Shown one piece after another: positions 32,283-39,876 of a stretch of 42,162 nucleotides of DNA. The notes under the pieces are model-generated. The model was not told where the DNA came from, searched no databases, and saw nothing but the letters and a program-made list of their open reading frames with translations. The stretch's first letter is position 1. The number at the start of each line of letters is the position of its first letter. The DNA is from Niastella sp966211305 (lineage in GTDB: Bacteria; Bacteroidota; Bacteroidia; Chitinophagales; Chitinophagaceae), in NCBI GenBank assembly GCA_966211305.1, contig CBIHPC010000034.1:1-42162 (forward strand), given 5' to 3'. The position numbers and the translations under genes were made by a program.

Positions 32283-32573
32283 AAACTTCGCCGTCTTTTC
32301 CGCCCCGGTAACATTCCTGTCGCTGCGGATCTGGATCTGCAGGTTGGTGATCCATTCGGCACAGCCCTTTTGATACAGGAATTCGTTCACCTCATGAATA
32401 ACTTTCATTACGGCATCATAAGTGCCTTCGAGGATGGTGGCAAAGGGCGTGACCTCGTATTTGATGCCTGCCTTTTGTATAATGGCAATGGCCTCGTCAA
32501 CCCATTCATAGGGATGTTTGTCCAATACTATAGGCACTATCTGAATGGAAGCATTGATGATGTATTGGTGCAT
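32277..32573 (-). CDS. MTH1187/YqgV-family thiamine-binding protein
   Basis: A 98-residue protein of the Thiamine_BP family (formerly DUF77). It follows the family layout: N-terminal strand IINASIQIVPIVLD, helix EWVDEAIAIIQKAGIKYEVT, the conserved PFATILEGTYDAVMKVIHE with the Glu of the family signature, and a second half (GCAEWITNLQIQIRSD). Such proteins form small ferredoxin-like oligomers that bind thiamine or related ligands in the cytoplasm. It is the last gene of the minus-strand run after aroC, 32 bases apart, so it may be co-transcribed with the aromatic genes; a functional link to them is not obvious. Confidence 0.82.
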   Translation of the reverse strand: MHQYIINASIQIVPIVLDKHPYEWVDEAIAIIQKAGIKYEVTPFATILEGTYDAVMKVIHEVNEFLYQKGCAEWITNLQIQIRSDRNVTGAEKTAKFS

Positions 32574-32605
32574 ATTGGAAGATTAAAGATTGAACGACAG
32601 CCATT

Positions 32606-33598
32606 TTAGATCAACCGTTTGATGCGTTGTTCAAGCAACAGCAGATCGGCCAGCACCATGGCGGTAACGGCTTCCAACACTACCGGCACACGCAATGCGA
32701 TGCAAAGGTCGTGACGGCCTTTTACCGAAAAGTTCTCAATTTCACCGCTTTCCCAGTTCAGTGTTTGCTGGTCTTTTGGTGTTGAAGAAGTAGGTTTTAC
32801 GGCAATGCGGAAAACAATTTCATTGCCATTGGTAATACCGCCTACAATGCCACCGGCGTGGTTGGTGCGGGTTTTACCCGTCATATCTTCAATTGCATCG
32901 TTGTGCTCGCTTCCGTACATCCGGGCGGCCGCAAAACCGGTCCCGAACTCAATACCGCGAATGGCAGGGATGGCGAATACGGCATGACTGAGCAATGATT
33001 CGGCCGAATCGAAGAAGGGCTCGCCCAAACCTGCCGGTAATCCGTTCACGCGGCATTCCACAATGCCACCGATAGAGTCTTTATGATCGATGGCATTCTG
33101 TAATCCTTTTTCCAGGTCCTTCTCACCACCGATCTCGAGGATGTTTGCAGTAACGGTTGCACTGCCCAACAGCTTTTTGGCAATAACGCCTGCAGCCACG
33201 AGCGCTACCGTTAGCCGGCCGCTGAAATGGCCGCCACCGCGGTAATCTTCATTGCCGCCGAATTTCTGATGGGCTACAAAATCGGCGTGACCGGGGCGCG
33301 GAACCGCGCGTTGCTTTTCATAATCGCCCGAGCGGGTATTCTTGTTCTCGAATAATATAGTAAGGGGAGCGCCGGTTGTTTTGTTGTTGAACACCCCGCT
33401 TTTAAAGATCGGCAGATCGTCTTCTTTACGCGGCGTGGTTCCTTTTTGGGTACCGCCTTTGCGACGCTCGATATCAACCAAAAAATCTTCTACCGTTAAT
33501 GGCAAACCTGCCGGACAACCATCAATATTCAAACCCACACTTTCACCATGCGATTCACCAAAGATGGTTACTTTGAATATGCGACCGAAACTGTTCAT
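32606..33598 (-). CDS. aroC: Chorismate synthase
   Basis: A 330-residue enzyme that converts EPSP to chorismate, using reduced FMN. Signature segments: GRIFKVTIFGESHGESVGLN at the start, RRKGGTQKGTTPRKEDDLPI, RPGHADFVAHQKFG, DYRGGGHFSGRLTVALVAAG, and VKPTSSTPKDQQTL near the end. All three Prosite regions are recognisable. It is somewhat shorter than the usual 350-390, mostly through short loops, with nothing essential missing. It is followed 32 bases later by the thiamine-binding gene and preceded by aroA. Confidence 0.95.
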   Translation of the reverse strand: MNSFGRIFKVTIFGESHGESVGLNIDGCPAGLPLTVEDFLVDIERRKGGTQKGTTPRKEDDLPIFKSGVFNNKTTGAPLTILFENKNTRSGDYEKQRAVPRPGHADFVAHQKFGGNEDYRGGGHFSGRLTVALVAAGVIAKKLLGSATVTANILEIGGEKDLEKGLQNAIDHKDSIGGIVECRVNGLPAGLGEPFFDSAESLLSHAVFAIPAIRGIEFGTGFAAARMYGSEHNDAIEDMTGKTRTNHAGGIVGGITNGNEIVFRIAVKPTSSTPKDQQTLNWESGEIENFSVKGRHDLCIALRVPVVLEAVTAMVLADLLLLEQRIKRLI

Positions 33599-33669
33599 TA
33601 TTTGTAATGTGCTTCTTTAAATCAAGCCCTTTCAAAAACGACAGGCTTTCATTGAATTAACAATGTGTT

Positions 33670-33757
33670 CCAGGTCCCGGGTTGCAGGTTGCAGGGCTCC
33701 GCAATGATTGTACCCCCTGAAACCTGAAACTTGTAACCTGTAACATTTTACTTTTTA
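33670..33757. repeat. Family-G inverted repeat between aroA and aroC
   Basis: The left arm (33670-33696) has CCAGGTCCCGGGTTGCAGG and TTGCAGGG; the right arm (33716-33745) has CCTGAAACCTGAAAC and TTGTAACCTGTAAC. The right arm extends to the aroA stop codon at 33755-33757. It is the same word family as 26451-26525. Confidence 0.6.
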
Positions 33758-35059
33758 TGACGTAACAGGTTTCTGTACGACAGCTCCCAGTGATTGAATA
33801 TGTTCATAGAAGTCAGGATACGATTTATTGATGGCCTGGGCTTCGCTGATAATGGTTTCGCCGGTAGCCTTTAATGCCGCTACGGCACAAGCCATGGCAA
33901 TACGGTGATCGTGGTGCGAATGCACAGCCGCACCCTTTAATGCCGTTACGCCTTTGATCAGCATCAGGTCGTTCTGCAATTCTATTTCCACACCCATTTT
34001 GCCAAACTCTTCCTGTAACGTCAGTGCGCGGTTGCTTTCTTTATGGGTAAGCCTTCCTACCCCTTCTATCACCGTTGTGCCTTTGCAATAAGAAGCCAGG
34101 GCTACCAGCGGCGGAAACAGGTCGGGGCATTCGGTGGCATCGAACTGGAACGCTTTCAGTTCTGCGGGCCCTACCTCAATTTGCTCTGCCTGGATGCTCA
34201 GTTTGGCGCCGCATGACTGTAAAGCCTGCAACACGGCACGGTCGGCCTGGGTCGACTGCACATCGAGCCCTTTTACTGTAATGTCGCCGGCAATGGCGCC
34301 GGTAACAAGTAAAAAAGCAGCGCCGCTCCAGTCGCCTTCAACCGTATAGGTCTTTTGCGGTGGCGGCGGCATTGAGGCCGCAGGCGCTTTGGGATCGGCC
34401 GCTTTGAAATGGAACGCTTCGTAATTCCTGTTCTCTACTTCCCAGCCAAACTGTTTCATTACAGCCAGCGTAAGATCAATGTACGGTTTGCTCTTCAGGT
34501 TATCGACTGTAATGGTTACGCCTTTTGCATTGGATGCGGCATAGGCCATTAACAAACCGGTGAGGAACTGTGAGCTTAATGAACCGTCGATGGTTATATC
34601 TTTTGGTGTTAAAGGGCCCTTTACCTGCAAGGGCAGTTTGCCTTCGCGGGATACGATCTCTACACCCAGTTGTGGTAATACTTCATCAAAGAAATCCATG
34701 GGGCGGGTTATCAGGCTTCCTTCGCCATTGATGGTAATGCGCTTATTGCTCATCGATACAATGGGCGTGAACATGCGGATACCCAAACCACTTTCGCCAC
34801 AGTTTACGGTTCCGCTTTCGGGGTTAACACCACCGATGCCGGCAATCTTTAATGAACCGTCGGCCAGCGTTTCCACTTTTGCGCCCAGGTCTTTGATGAC
34901 ACCGAGGGCAGCTTTATCGTCGTTGGAGTGGCCGGGATTGCGAATGATGGTTGTTCCCAGGTACAATAAAGACGCGGCACAACCTCGTTGCATGGAGCTT
35001 TTTGAAGCCGGCGCCTGTATGGAACCTTTTATTTGAGATGGTTGAATTGTTACTTGCAT
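33755..35059 (-). CDS. aroA: 3-phosphoshikimate 1-carboxyvinyltransferase (EPSP synthase)
   Basis: A 434-residue enzyme of the shikimate pathway, transferring the enolpyruvyl group of PEP to shikimate 3-phosphate. Domains: PASKSSMQRGCAASLL at the N-terminus (substrate lysine and arginine), VNCGESGLGIRMFTPI, INGEGSLITRPMDFF, DGSLSSQFLTGLLMAYA, and the C-terminal HSHHDHRIAMACAVAALKA and KSYPDFYEHIQSLG. The segment GESGLGIRM stands in place of the usual GTxxR active-site loop, which I take to be the form found in Bacteroidota; glyphosate sensitivity cannot be predicted from this reading. Confidence 0.94.
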   Translation of the reverse strand: MQVTIQPSQIKGSIQAPASKSSMQRGCAASLLYLGTTIIRNPGHSNDDKAALGVIKDLGAKVETLADGSLKIAGIGGVNPESGTVNCGESGLGIRMFTPIVSMSNKRITINGEGSLITRPMDFFDEVLPQLGVEIVSREGKLPLQVKGPLTPKDITIDGSLSSQFLTGLLMAYAASNAKGVTITVDNLKSKPYIDLTLAVMKQFGWEVENRNYEAFHFKAADPKAPAASMPPPPQKTYTVEGDWSGAAFLLVTGAIAGDITVKGLDVQSTQADRAVLQALQSCGAKLSIQAEQIEVGPAELKAFQFDATECPDLFPPLVALASYCKGTTVIEGVGRLTHKESNRALTLQEEFGKMGVEIELQNDLMLIKGVTALKGAAVHSHHDHRIAMACAVAALKATGETIISEAQAINKSYPDFYEHIQSLGAVVQKPVTS

Positions 35060-35063
35060 TGTC

Positions 35064-35127
35064 AGGTTGATTAGTTAACGAGTTGACGAGTTAACCAGTT
35101 AACCCGTCAACTTGTTAACCCGTTAAC
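35064..35127. repeat. Family-B hairpin between aroB and aroA
   Basis: GTTAACGAGTTGACGAGTTA plus AC (35074-35095) faces a 22-base partner (35098-35119) with 20 of 22 positions pairing and a two-base loop. This is the most compact hairpin of the family. The right arm reaches the aroB stop (complement of 35123-35125). Confidence 0.8.
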
Positions 35128-36145
35128 GAAGTTCGTTTACTATCTTCTCCAACTGCACCATAGGTATAGGTTTTACTATCCCCTTCCCTATTTTCTCCAA
35201 CAGCACAAAATTCATTTCTTTTTGCTCACGCTTTTTATCCATTTTCAATACTTCAAAAGCCTGTTGCTTATCGAAGTTGGCCAGCGTGGGCAATCCATAT
35301 TGGTCAAGCACTTTTATCACCCGGTCACTGTCTTTAAAACCAACCAGCCTGTTCGAGATCTGGCAGGCGGCTGTCATACCGATACTGATGGCCTGTCCAT
35401 GACTGAGCTCATACATATTTTCAATGGCATGCCCGAGGGTATGGCCAAAGTTCAGTAAGCGCCGTTCGCCTTTTTCAAATTCATCGGCCACCACTACGGT
35501 TGATTTAATGTCAGAGTTGCGGCGAATGAGTTTGGCTAATGCCGGTTTGTTCCTTTGGTAATGGGTGATCTTGTTTTTTTCCAGCTCTTTGAATAAGGGA
35601 AGATCCTTTATACAGCTGTGTTTGATGATCTCTGCAAAACCGTTGATCCATTCCTGTTTGGGAAGCGATTTCAGGAAGCTGTAATCGTATAACAGAAACT
35701 GCGGTTGCCTGATGGTACCTACCAGGTTTTTGTAAATACCTACATCGATACCGTTCTTACCGCCGATGGATGCATCGACCATGGCCAGGATGCTGGTAGG
35801 AACAAAACCACATCTTATTCCCCGCATATATACCGCCGCCACGTAACCGGTGATATCGGTTACCACACCACCGCCGATACCTATAAGCCAGGTGCTGCGG
35901 TCGGCTTTGAACTCTATCAGTTGTTCAATGATAGAATCAACCGTGGCCTGTACTTTATATTCTTCGCCCGGCTTCAGGGAGATAGTATTCCAACCCTTTA
36001 GCTTCTTTTTATGGGCCTGGAAAATATGTTCATCCGTAATGAGCACTGCATGTTCTTTGCCGATCATTTTTTCCAGTCTGGAAAAATCGGCATCGAAATA
36101 ATAATTGACGGAGGCGGATGAAAACCGGTAATTTTTTGTTTGCAT
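35123..36145 (-). CDS. aroB: 3-dehydroquinate synthase
   Basis: A 340-residue NAD- and zinc-dependent enzyme that converts DAHP to 3-dehydroquinate. Landmarks: EYKVQATVDSIIEQL, the nucleotide loop GIGGGVVTDITGYVAAVYMR, the PTSILAMVDASIGGKNGIDV block, GFAEIIKHSCI (zinc ligand region), ERRLLNFGHTLGHAIE (His ligands), and SHGQAISIGM. I chose the ATG at 36145 (MQTKNYRF); an alternative start further upstream would be TTG at 36157 and would overlap the transposase stop. Only eight bases separate it from the upstream Y1 transposase gene, so both are probably on one transcript. Confidence 0.95.
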   Translation of the reverse strand: MQTKNYRFSSASVNYYFDADFSRLEKMIGKEHAVLITDEHIFQAHKKKLKGWNTISLKPGEEYKVQATVDSIIEQLIEFKADRSTWLIGIGGGVVTDITGYVAAVYMRGIRCGFVPTSILAMVDASIGGKNGIDVGIYKNLVGTIRQPQFLLYDYSFLKSLPKQEWINGFAEIIKHSCIKDLPLFKELEKNKITHYQRNKPALAKLIRRNSDIKSTVVVADEFEKGERRLLNFGHTLGHAIENMYELSHGQAISIGMTAACQISNRLVGFKDSDRVIKVLDQYGLPTLANFDKQQAFEVLKMDKKREQKEMNFVLLEKIGKGIVKPIPMVQLEKIVNELR

Positions 36146-36153
36146 ACCACTTA

Positions 36154-36582
36154 TCAAATCTGAATTTTCTGAAACACTTCCAACTCACTTTCCAACGTCT
36201 TCGTTTTATGATGTTCTTCCTGTTTTTCAATATAGTCCAACACCTGTTTCACACTACTGGGGCTAATGCTCAACGCAGCAAAGCTGTCATCCCACTCGAA
36301 GTGATTTTTGATGAAGTTGCCTTCATTGATCCAGGCGGCCGATTCGGCACGGATGCTTTTCATGATCTGGGCCAGATTCTGCGTAGCCATCATTTGCACC
36401 ACGGCATGCATATGGTCTTCGGTGCCGTTTACCGACAACACGTTGATACCACTTTCAGCTGCATGCTTTTTAATGTGGGCAAACAGGACCGTACGAACAG
36501 GCTTTGTCAACAAAGGTTCTTTGTTCTTTACGCAGGTAATTACATGAATGAACAAATACACTTTGCTGTTTGGGCTTGTCAT
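36154..36582 (-). CDS. Y1 (IS200-like / REP-associated) transposase, single domain
   Basis: A 142-residue Y1_Tnp domain protein. The HUH motif is HMH at residues 57-59 (SVNGTEDHMHAVVQM), and the catalytic tyrosine is Tyr117 in VLDYIEKQEEHH, a sequence typical of IS200-like and REP-associated transposases. It looks full length and intact. It should be a single-strand endonuclease/transferase acting on hairpin-flanked DNA. No IS605-type TnpB gene is next to it and no classical IS ends are visible. It sits in the aromatic cluster between DAHP synthase and aroB and shares their orientation. A family-F inverted repeat lies just upstream. Confidence 0.85.
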   Translation of the reverse strand: MTSPNSKVYLFIHVITCVKNKEPLLTKPVRTVLFAHIKKHAAESGINVLSVNGTEDHMHAVVQMMATQNLAQIMKSIRAESAAWINEGNFIKNHFEWDDSFAALSISPSSVKQVLDYIEKQEEHHKTKTLESELEVFQKIQI

Positions 36583-36597
36583 ATGAGGAAGGCTTTA

Positions 36598-36696
36598 TCG
36601 TGAATCGTCAATCGTGAATGGCGTGCGAATTTCGTATCAATGCACAATCCTGTGCCGCCTGAATTTCATTGCCGATTGACGATTGCCGATTGACGG
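36598..36696. repeat. Family-F inverted repeat upstream of the Y1 transposase
   Basis: The left arm (36598-36623) has TCGTGAATCGTCAATCGTG; the right arm (36669-36696) has GCCGATTGACGATTGCCG and ATTGACGG. The two arms pair imperfectly across a 45-base loop. The right arm lies two bases from the stop codon of the DAHP synthase-chorismate mutase gene. The same words span the hisC stop at 25069-25103. Confidence 0.7.
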
Positions 36697-36698
36697 TT

Positions 36699-37787
36699 TT
36701 ACGAATTCATGATCTTATTCTGATGGTTAATGCTTTCCATGTGAACGGCATCAAAATACTTGGTGATGAACTCTTTGCTCAGGTTCAGCTTTTCGCCTTT
36801 TTTGAATGCTCTTTCCAGGATCTCATTCCAGCGGTTGGTTTGCAGAATGGTGATGTTATTGTTCTTTTTATATTCACCGATCTTTTCTGCAATGCTCATA
36901 CGCTGGCTCAGGATCTGCATCAGTTCATCATCGAGGTGGTTGATCTGTTGGCGCAGTTTTTCAAGCGCGGCGTGAAATTCTTCGGAGTTGATATCTTCTT
37001 TACGCCATACGATCTGTCCGATCATTTCGCCCAGTCTTTCAGGAGTGATCTGTTGTTTGGCATCGCTCCATGCTTTATCGGGGTCAATATGGCTTTCGAT
37101 GATCAGGCCGTCCATATCGAGGTCAATGGCTTTCTGGGCTACATCGAGCAGGATATCGCGGCGGCCGCTGATATGTGAGGGATCGTTGATCATTAATAGT
37201 TCCGGGTTGCGGCGTTTCATTTCGATAGCCAGGTGCCACATGGGCGCATTCCGGTATTCGGTATTTCCGTAAGAGCTGAATCCGCGATGGATCAAACCAA
37301 TTTGTTTGATGCCTGCCTTGGCCACACGCTCAACGGCGCCGGTCCACAGCTCCAGGTCGGGATTGATGGGGTTCTTGATCAAAACGGGAACATCAACACC
37401 ACGTAAAGCATCAGCTACATCCTGTACGCTGAAAGGGTTAACGGTGGTACGCGCGCCGATCCACAGTACGTCTACGTCAAAGGTCAGTGCGTCTTCTACC
37501 TGTTTAGCGGTTGCTACTTCTACAGTTACGGGTAAACCGGTGATCTTTTTGGCCTGTTGCATCCAGGGTAAACCTTTGGTGCCAATGCCTTCAAAACTGC
37601 CGGGACGGGTGCGTGGTTTCCAGATACCAGCGCGAAGAATATCTACCTTACCTGTTTTTGCCAAACGGGTGGCTGTTTCCAGTACCTGCTCTTCTGTTTC
37701 GGCACTGCAAGGTCCGCTAATGATCATAGGACGCTTCTTCCACACCTGTTGCACGGTCTCTCTCATGGTTGTTGATGTTTGTTGCAT
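36699..37787 (-). CDS. DAHP synthase fused to chorismate mutase
   Basis: A 362-residue bifunctional enzyme. The N-terminal 260 residues are a class I DAHP synthase (PMIISGPCSAETEEQ, ILRAGIWKPRTRPGSFEGIG, VDVLWIGARTTVNPFSVQDV, LIHRGFSSYG, LMINDPSHISGRRD, GLIIESHIDPDKAWSDAKQQ). The C-terminal 90 residues are a type II chorismate mutase (LEKLRQQINHLDDELMQILS, QRMSIAEKIGEYKKNNN, RWNEILERA). It condenses PEP with erythrose 4-phosphate and also turns chorismate into prephenate. The domain order DAHPS-CM is the Bacteroidota type. I chose ATG at 37787; a longer frame starts with TTG at 37799 and adds four residues. Confidence 0.92.
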   Translation of the reverse strand: MQQTSTTMRETVQQVWKKRPMIISGPCSAETEEQVLETATRLAKTGKVDILRAGIWKPRTRPGSFEGIGTKGLPWMQQAKKITGLPVTVEVATAKQVEDALTFDVDVLWIGARTTVNPFSVQDVADALRGVDVPVLIKNPINPDLELWTGAVERVAKAGIKQIGLIHRGFSSYGNTEYRNAPMWHLAIEMKRRNPELLMINDPSHISGRRDILLDVAQKAIDLDMDGLIIESHIDPDKAWSDAKQQITPERLGEMIGQIVWRKEDINSEEFHAALEKLRQQINHLDDELMQILSQRMSIAEKIGEYKKNNNITILQTNRWNEILERAFKKGEKLNLSKEFITKYFDAVHMESINHQNKIMNS

Positions 37788-37797
37788 ATTAATTTTC

Positions 37798-37889
37798 AAT
37801 TTGATAATGTGATAATTTGATAACGTGATAATGAACTGAAGGACCGTATCACAATTAGCTAATTATCACATTATCCAATTAGCTAATTA
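37798..37889. repeat. Family-A inverted repeat between helicase gene and DAHP synthase
   Basis: The left arm (37798-37833) has AATTTGATAATGTGATAATTTGATAACGTGATAATG words; the right arm (37847-37889) has TATCACAATTAGCTAATTATC and CACATTATCCAATTAGC. They pair imperfectly over about 36 bases. The right arm includes the helicase stop codon (complement of 37887-37889). Confidence 0.7.
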
Positions 37890-39566
37890 TCTTCTGCTGT
37901 CCGCTTCATTCATTCTTATTCTTCTGCCCTTGTAATTTCTTCCGTCAATAGCCCGGATCATCTGACTGGCCACACGTTTGTCGATCTCGATCCAGCTATT
38001 CATTTCCTTCATATCTATTCTGCCGAGCACTTCTTTTTGCAGTTCGCTCATGTCTAAGATGAACTGCAGAAAGCTGGCTTTGTAAAAGCCGTCTTTGGTG
38101 CCCAGGTTTACAAATAACTTGGTGTAATCACCGCCACCGCCGGCAAACCTTCTGCCCCGGGTATCGGTGAATGGCTTTCTGTCGCCACCGGCGCCGTCCC
38201 TTCTCACCGTTAACCTGTCGCCTCTTTCGCGACGCTGTTCACGTACGTTCAGGTCTTCGGCGTTCTCATAATATTTCAAAAAGCGGTCGAATTCCATAGC
38301 GGCTACGCGCTTCAGGATCTCTTCCTTGCTCATGTCGGCGAACTTCTCCTCGAGCATGGGCACATAGGTTTCGTAATCACCGTGGTTCACCTCAAGCGAC
38401 AACAGCTTATCCATGAAATGGTAGAACTGTTTGCGGCAAACATCTTTGCCGGTGGGGATCTCCAGTTTGTGGAAAGGCGCCTGTACAATGGTTTGTATCT
38501 GCCGCATTTTTCCCAGCTCGCGTACATGCACGATTGACATACATACCCCGGTTTTACCGGCACGGCCCGTTCTGCCGCTTCTGTGGGTGTATACTTCCAC
38601 ATCATCGGGTAACTCGTAGTTGATCACATGCGTGATGCCCTGTACGTCGATACCACGGGCCGCCACATCCGTTGCTATTAAGAGCTGTAAGGTTTTGTCC
38701 CTGAAATCACCCATTACCTTGTCGCGTTGCTGCTGCGTAAGGTCGCCATGCAATGCATCGATATCGTATCCTTCACGGGTTAACTTCTCGGCAATGTCCT
38801 GGGCATCGGCCTTGGTACGGGTAAAAATGATGCCGTAAATGCCGGGGTTGAAATCGATCAGGCGTTTCAGCGCTTCGTACCGGTGCTGGGCACTGGTGAT
38901 GTAGTACTGGTGATCGATGTTCTTGTTGGCCGAATTCACTTTACCTACCGTAACCTCAACCGGGTCTTTCATGTAGCGCTTGCTTACCCGTTTAATTTCG
39001 GGTGGCATGGTAGCGCTGAACAACCACGTGGCTTCACGTTTGGGAGTGTTCTTTAAGATGAACTCAATATCTTCCTGAAAGCCCATGTTCAGCATTTCAT
39101 CGGCTTCATCGAGGATCACGTATTGGATCTGTTCCAGGTCGATGGCCTTGCGTTCGATCAGATCGATCAAACGGCCGGGTGTGGCTACTACGATCTGCAC
39201 GCCTCTTCTCAACTCCCGGATCTGTTGACCGATTGGGGTGCCGCCATATACGGCCACCACAAACATACCGGGCATAAACTTTTTAAACCCTTCTACTTCG
39301 TTCACGATCTGCATGCACAATTCTCTCGTCGGACACACCACTAATGCCTGGGGATGCTTAGCCTGCTCGTTCACCAAATGCAAAAGGGGTAACCCAAATG
39401 CAGCCGTTTTACCGGTGCCTGTTTGTGCCAATCCCACCAGATCTTTGGTGCCGCTCAATAACACAGGAATAGCCTGTTCCTGTATCGGCGTGGGATTAAC
39501 AAATCCTAAAGCATTGGTAGCCTGAATCAGCCGCTCATTTAAACCCAATGCATCAAATGTTATCAT
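37887..39566 (-). CDS. DEAD-box RNA helicase, CsdA/DbpA-like
   Basis: A 559-residue RNA helicase with the complete motif set: the Q motif (FVNPTPIQEQAIP), motif I AQTGTGKT, Ia PTRELCMQ, TPGR, II DEAD in VILDEADEMLNMGF, III SAT, IV FTRTKADAQ, V ATDVAARGIDVQ, and VI HRSGRTGRAGKTG. After a basic stretch rich in Arg and Gly, the last 75 residues (TKLFVNLGTKDGFYKASFLQ, WIEIDKRVASQMIRAIDGRN, YKGRRIRMNEA) are a DbpA-type RNA-binding domain. It probably acts in ribosome assembly or RNA turnover in the cold. Its position between tyrA and the DAHP synthase gene suggests chance insertion in the aromatic cluster; it has its own promoter. Confidence 0.93.
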   Translation of the reverse strand: MITFDALGLNERLIQATNALGFVNPTPIQEQAIPVLLSGTKDLVGLAQTGTGKTAAFGLPLLHLVNEQAKHPQALVVCPTRELCMQIVNEVEGFKKFMPGMFVVAVYGGTPIGQQIRELRRGVQIVVATPGRLIDLIERKAIDLEQIQYVILDEADEMLNMGFQEDIEFILKNTPKREATWLFSATMPPEIKRVSKRYMKDPVEVTVGKVNSANKNIDHQYYITSAQHRYEALKRLIDFNPGIYGIIFTRTKADAQDIAEKLTREGYDIDALHGDLTQQQRDKVMGDFRDKTLQLLIATDVAARGIDVQGITHVINYELPDDVEVYTHRSGRTGRAGKTGVCMSIVHVRELGKMRQIQTIVQAPFHKLEIPTGKDVCRKQFYHFMDKLLSLEVNHGDYETYVPMLEEKFADMSKEEILKRVAAMEFDRFLKYYENAEDLNVREQRRERGDRLTVRRDGAGGDRKPFTDTRGRRFAGGGGDYTKLFVNLGTKDGFYKASFLQFILDMSELQKEVLGRIDMKEMNSWIEIDKRVASQMIRAIDGRNYKGRRIRMNEADSRR

Positions 39567-39876
39567 AGTCAGAAAATTTGGCGCAAAGGTACTGTTATTA
39601 TGGCCGTTGACCTAAATAAAATCCGGTTCAAAGAGCAATTTGATTATATCATGTTAAGCCGGCCTTTTACCGGCCGTCTCGTAAAATTTGTCTTTCCTAC
39701 TATTCTTTCTACGAAACCCGTTCGCAGCAAGGGTTTCGGGGTTTAGCCATTTCAACTCAGCATTTTAGCTGAATCAACTTTGTGGGTTTTACGATGCCCG
39801 GTTACAATCGTGGCAACTGGTACCTGGAACCCGGCAACAGCCTCATAAAACCAAAGAACTTCAACTTACCAATCAC
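39567..39876. other. Intergenic region between tyrA and the helicase gene
   Basis: No gene is supported here. It contains a perfect 8-pair inverted repeat CGAAACCC (39712-39719) and GGGTTTCG (39731-39738), which could act as a weak terminator for tyrA on the minus strand, a short GCCGG/CCGGC hairpin near 39658-39673, and words like GGTACCTGGAACCCGG near 39825. The helicase promoter element lies at 39584-39591. Confidence 0.4.
39584..39591 (-). promoter_or_regulatory. Candidate -7 promoter element of the helicase gene
   Basis: Read on the minus strand, TACCTTTG matches TAnnTTTG exactly, 17 bases before the ATG. No -33 TTTG was found at the right distance. Confidence 0.5.

Noticed and set aside
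36146..36157. TTG start for aroB overlapping the transposase stop
   Set aside because: The ATG at 36145 gives a normal AroB N-terminus; the extra four residues add nothing conserved.
37787..37799. TTG start extending the DAHP synthase by four residues
   Set aside because: An ATG follows at 37787, and the extra residues come from a family-A repeat word. The shorter version fits the family.
39712..39738. CGAAACCC/GGGTTTCG hairpin as a firm tyrA terminator
   Set aside because: The stem is only eight pairs with an 11-base loop, there is no clear U-run, and it lies about 140 bases beyond the tyrA stop. I left it as a possibility within the intergenic entry.
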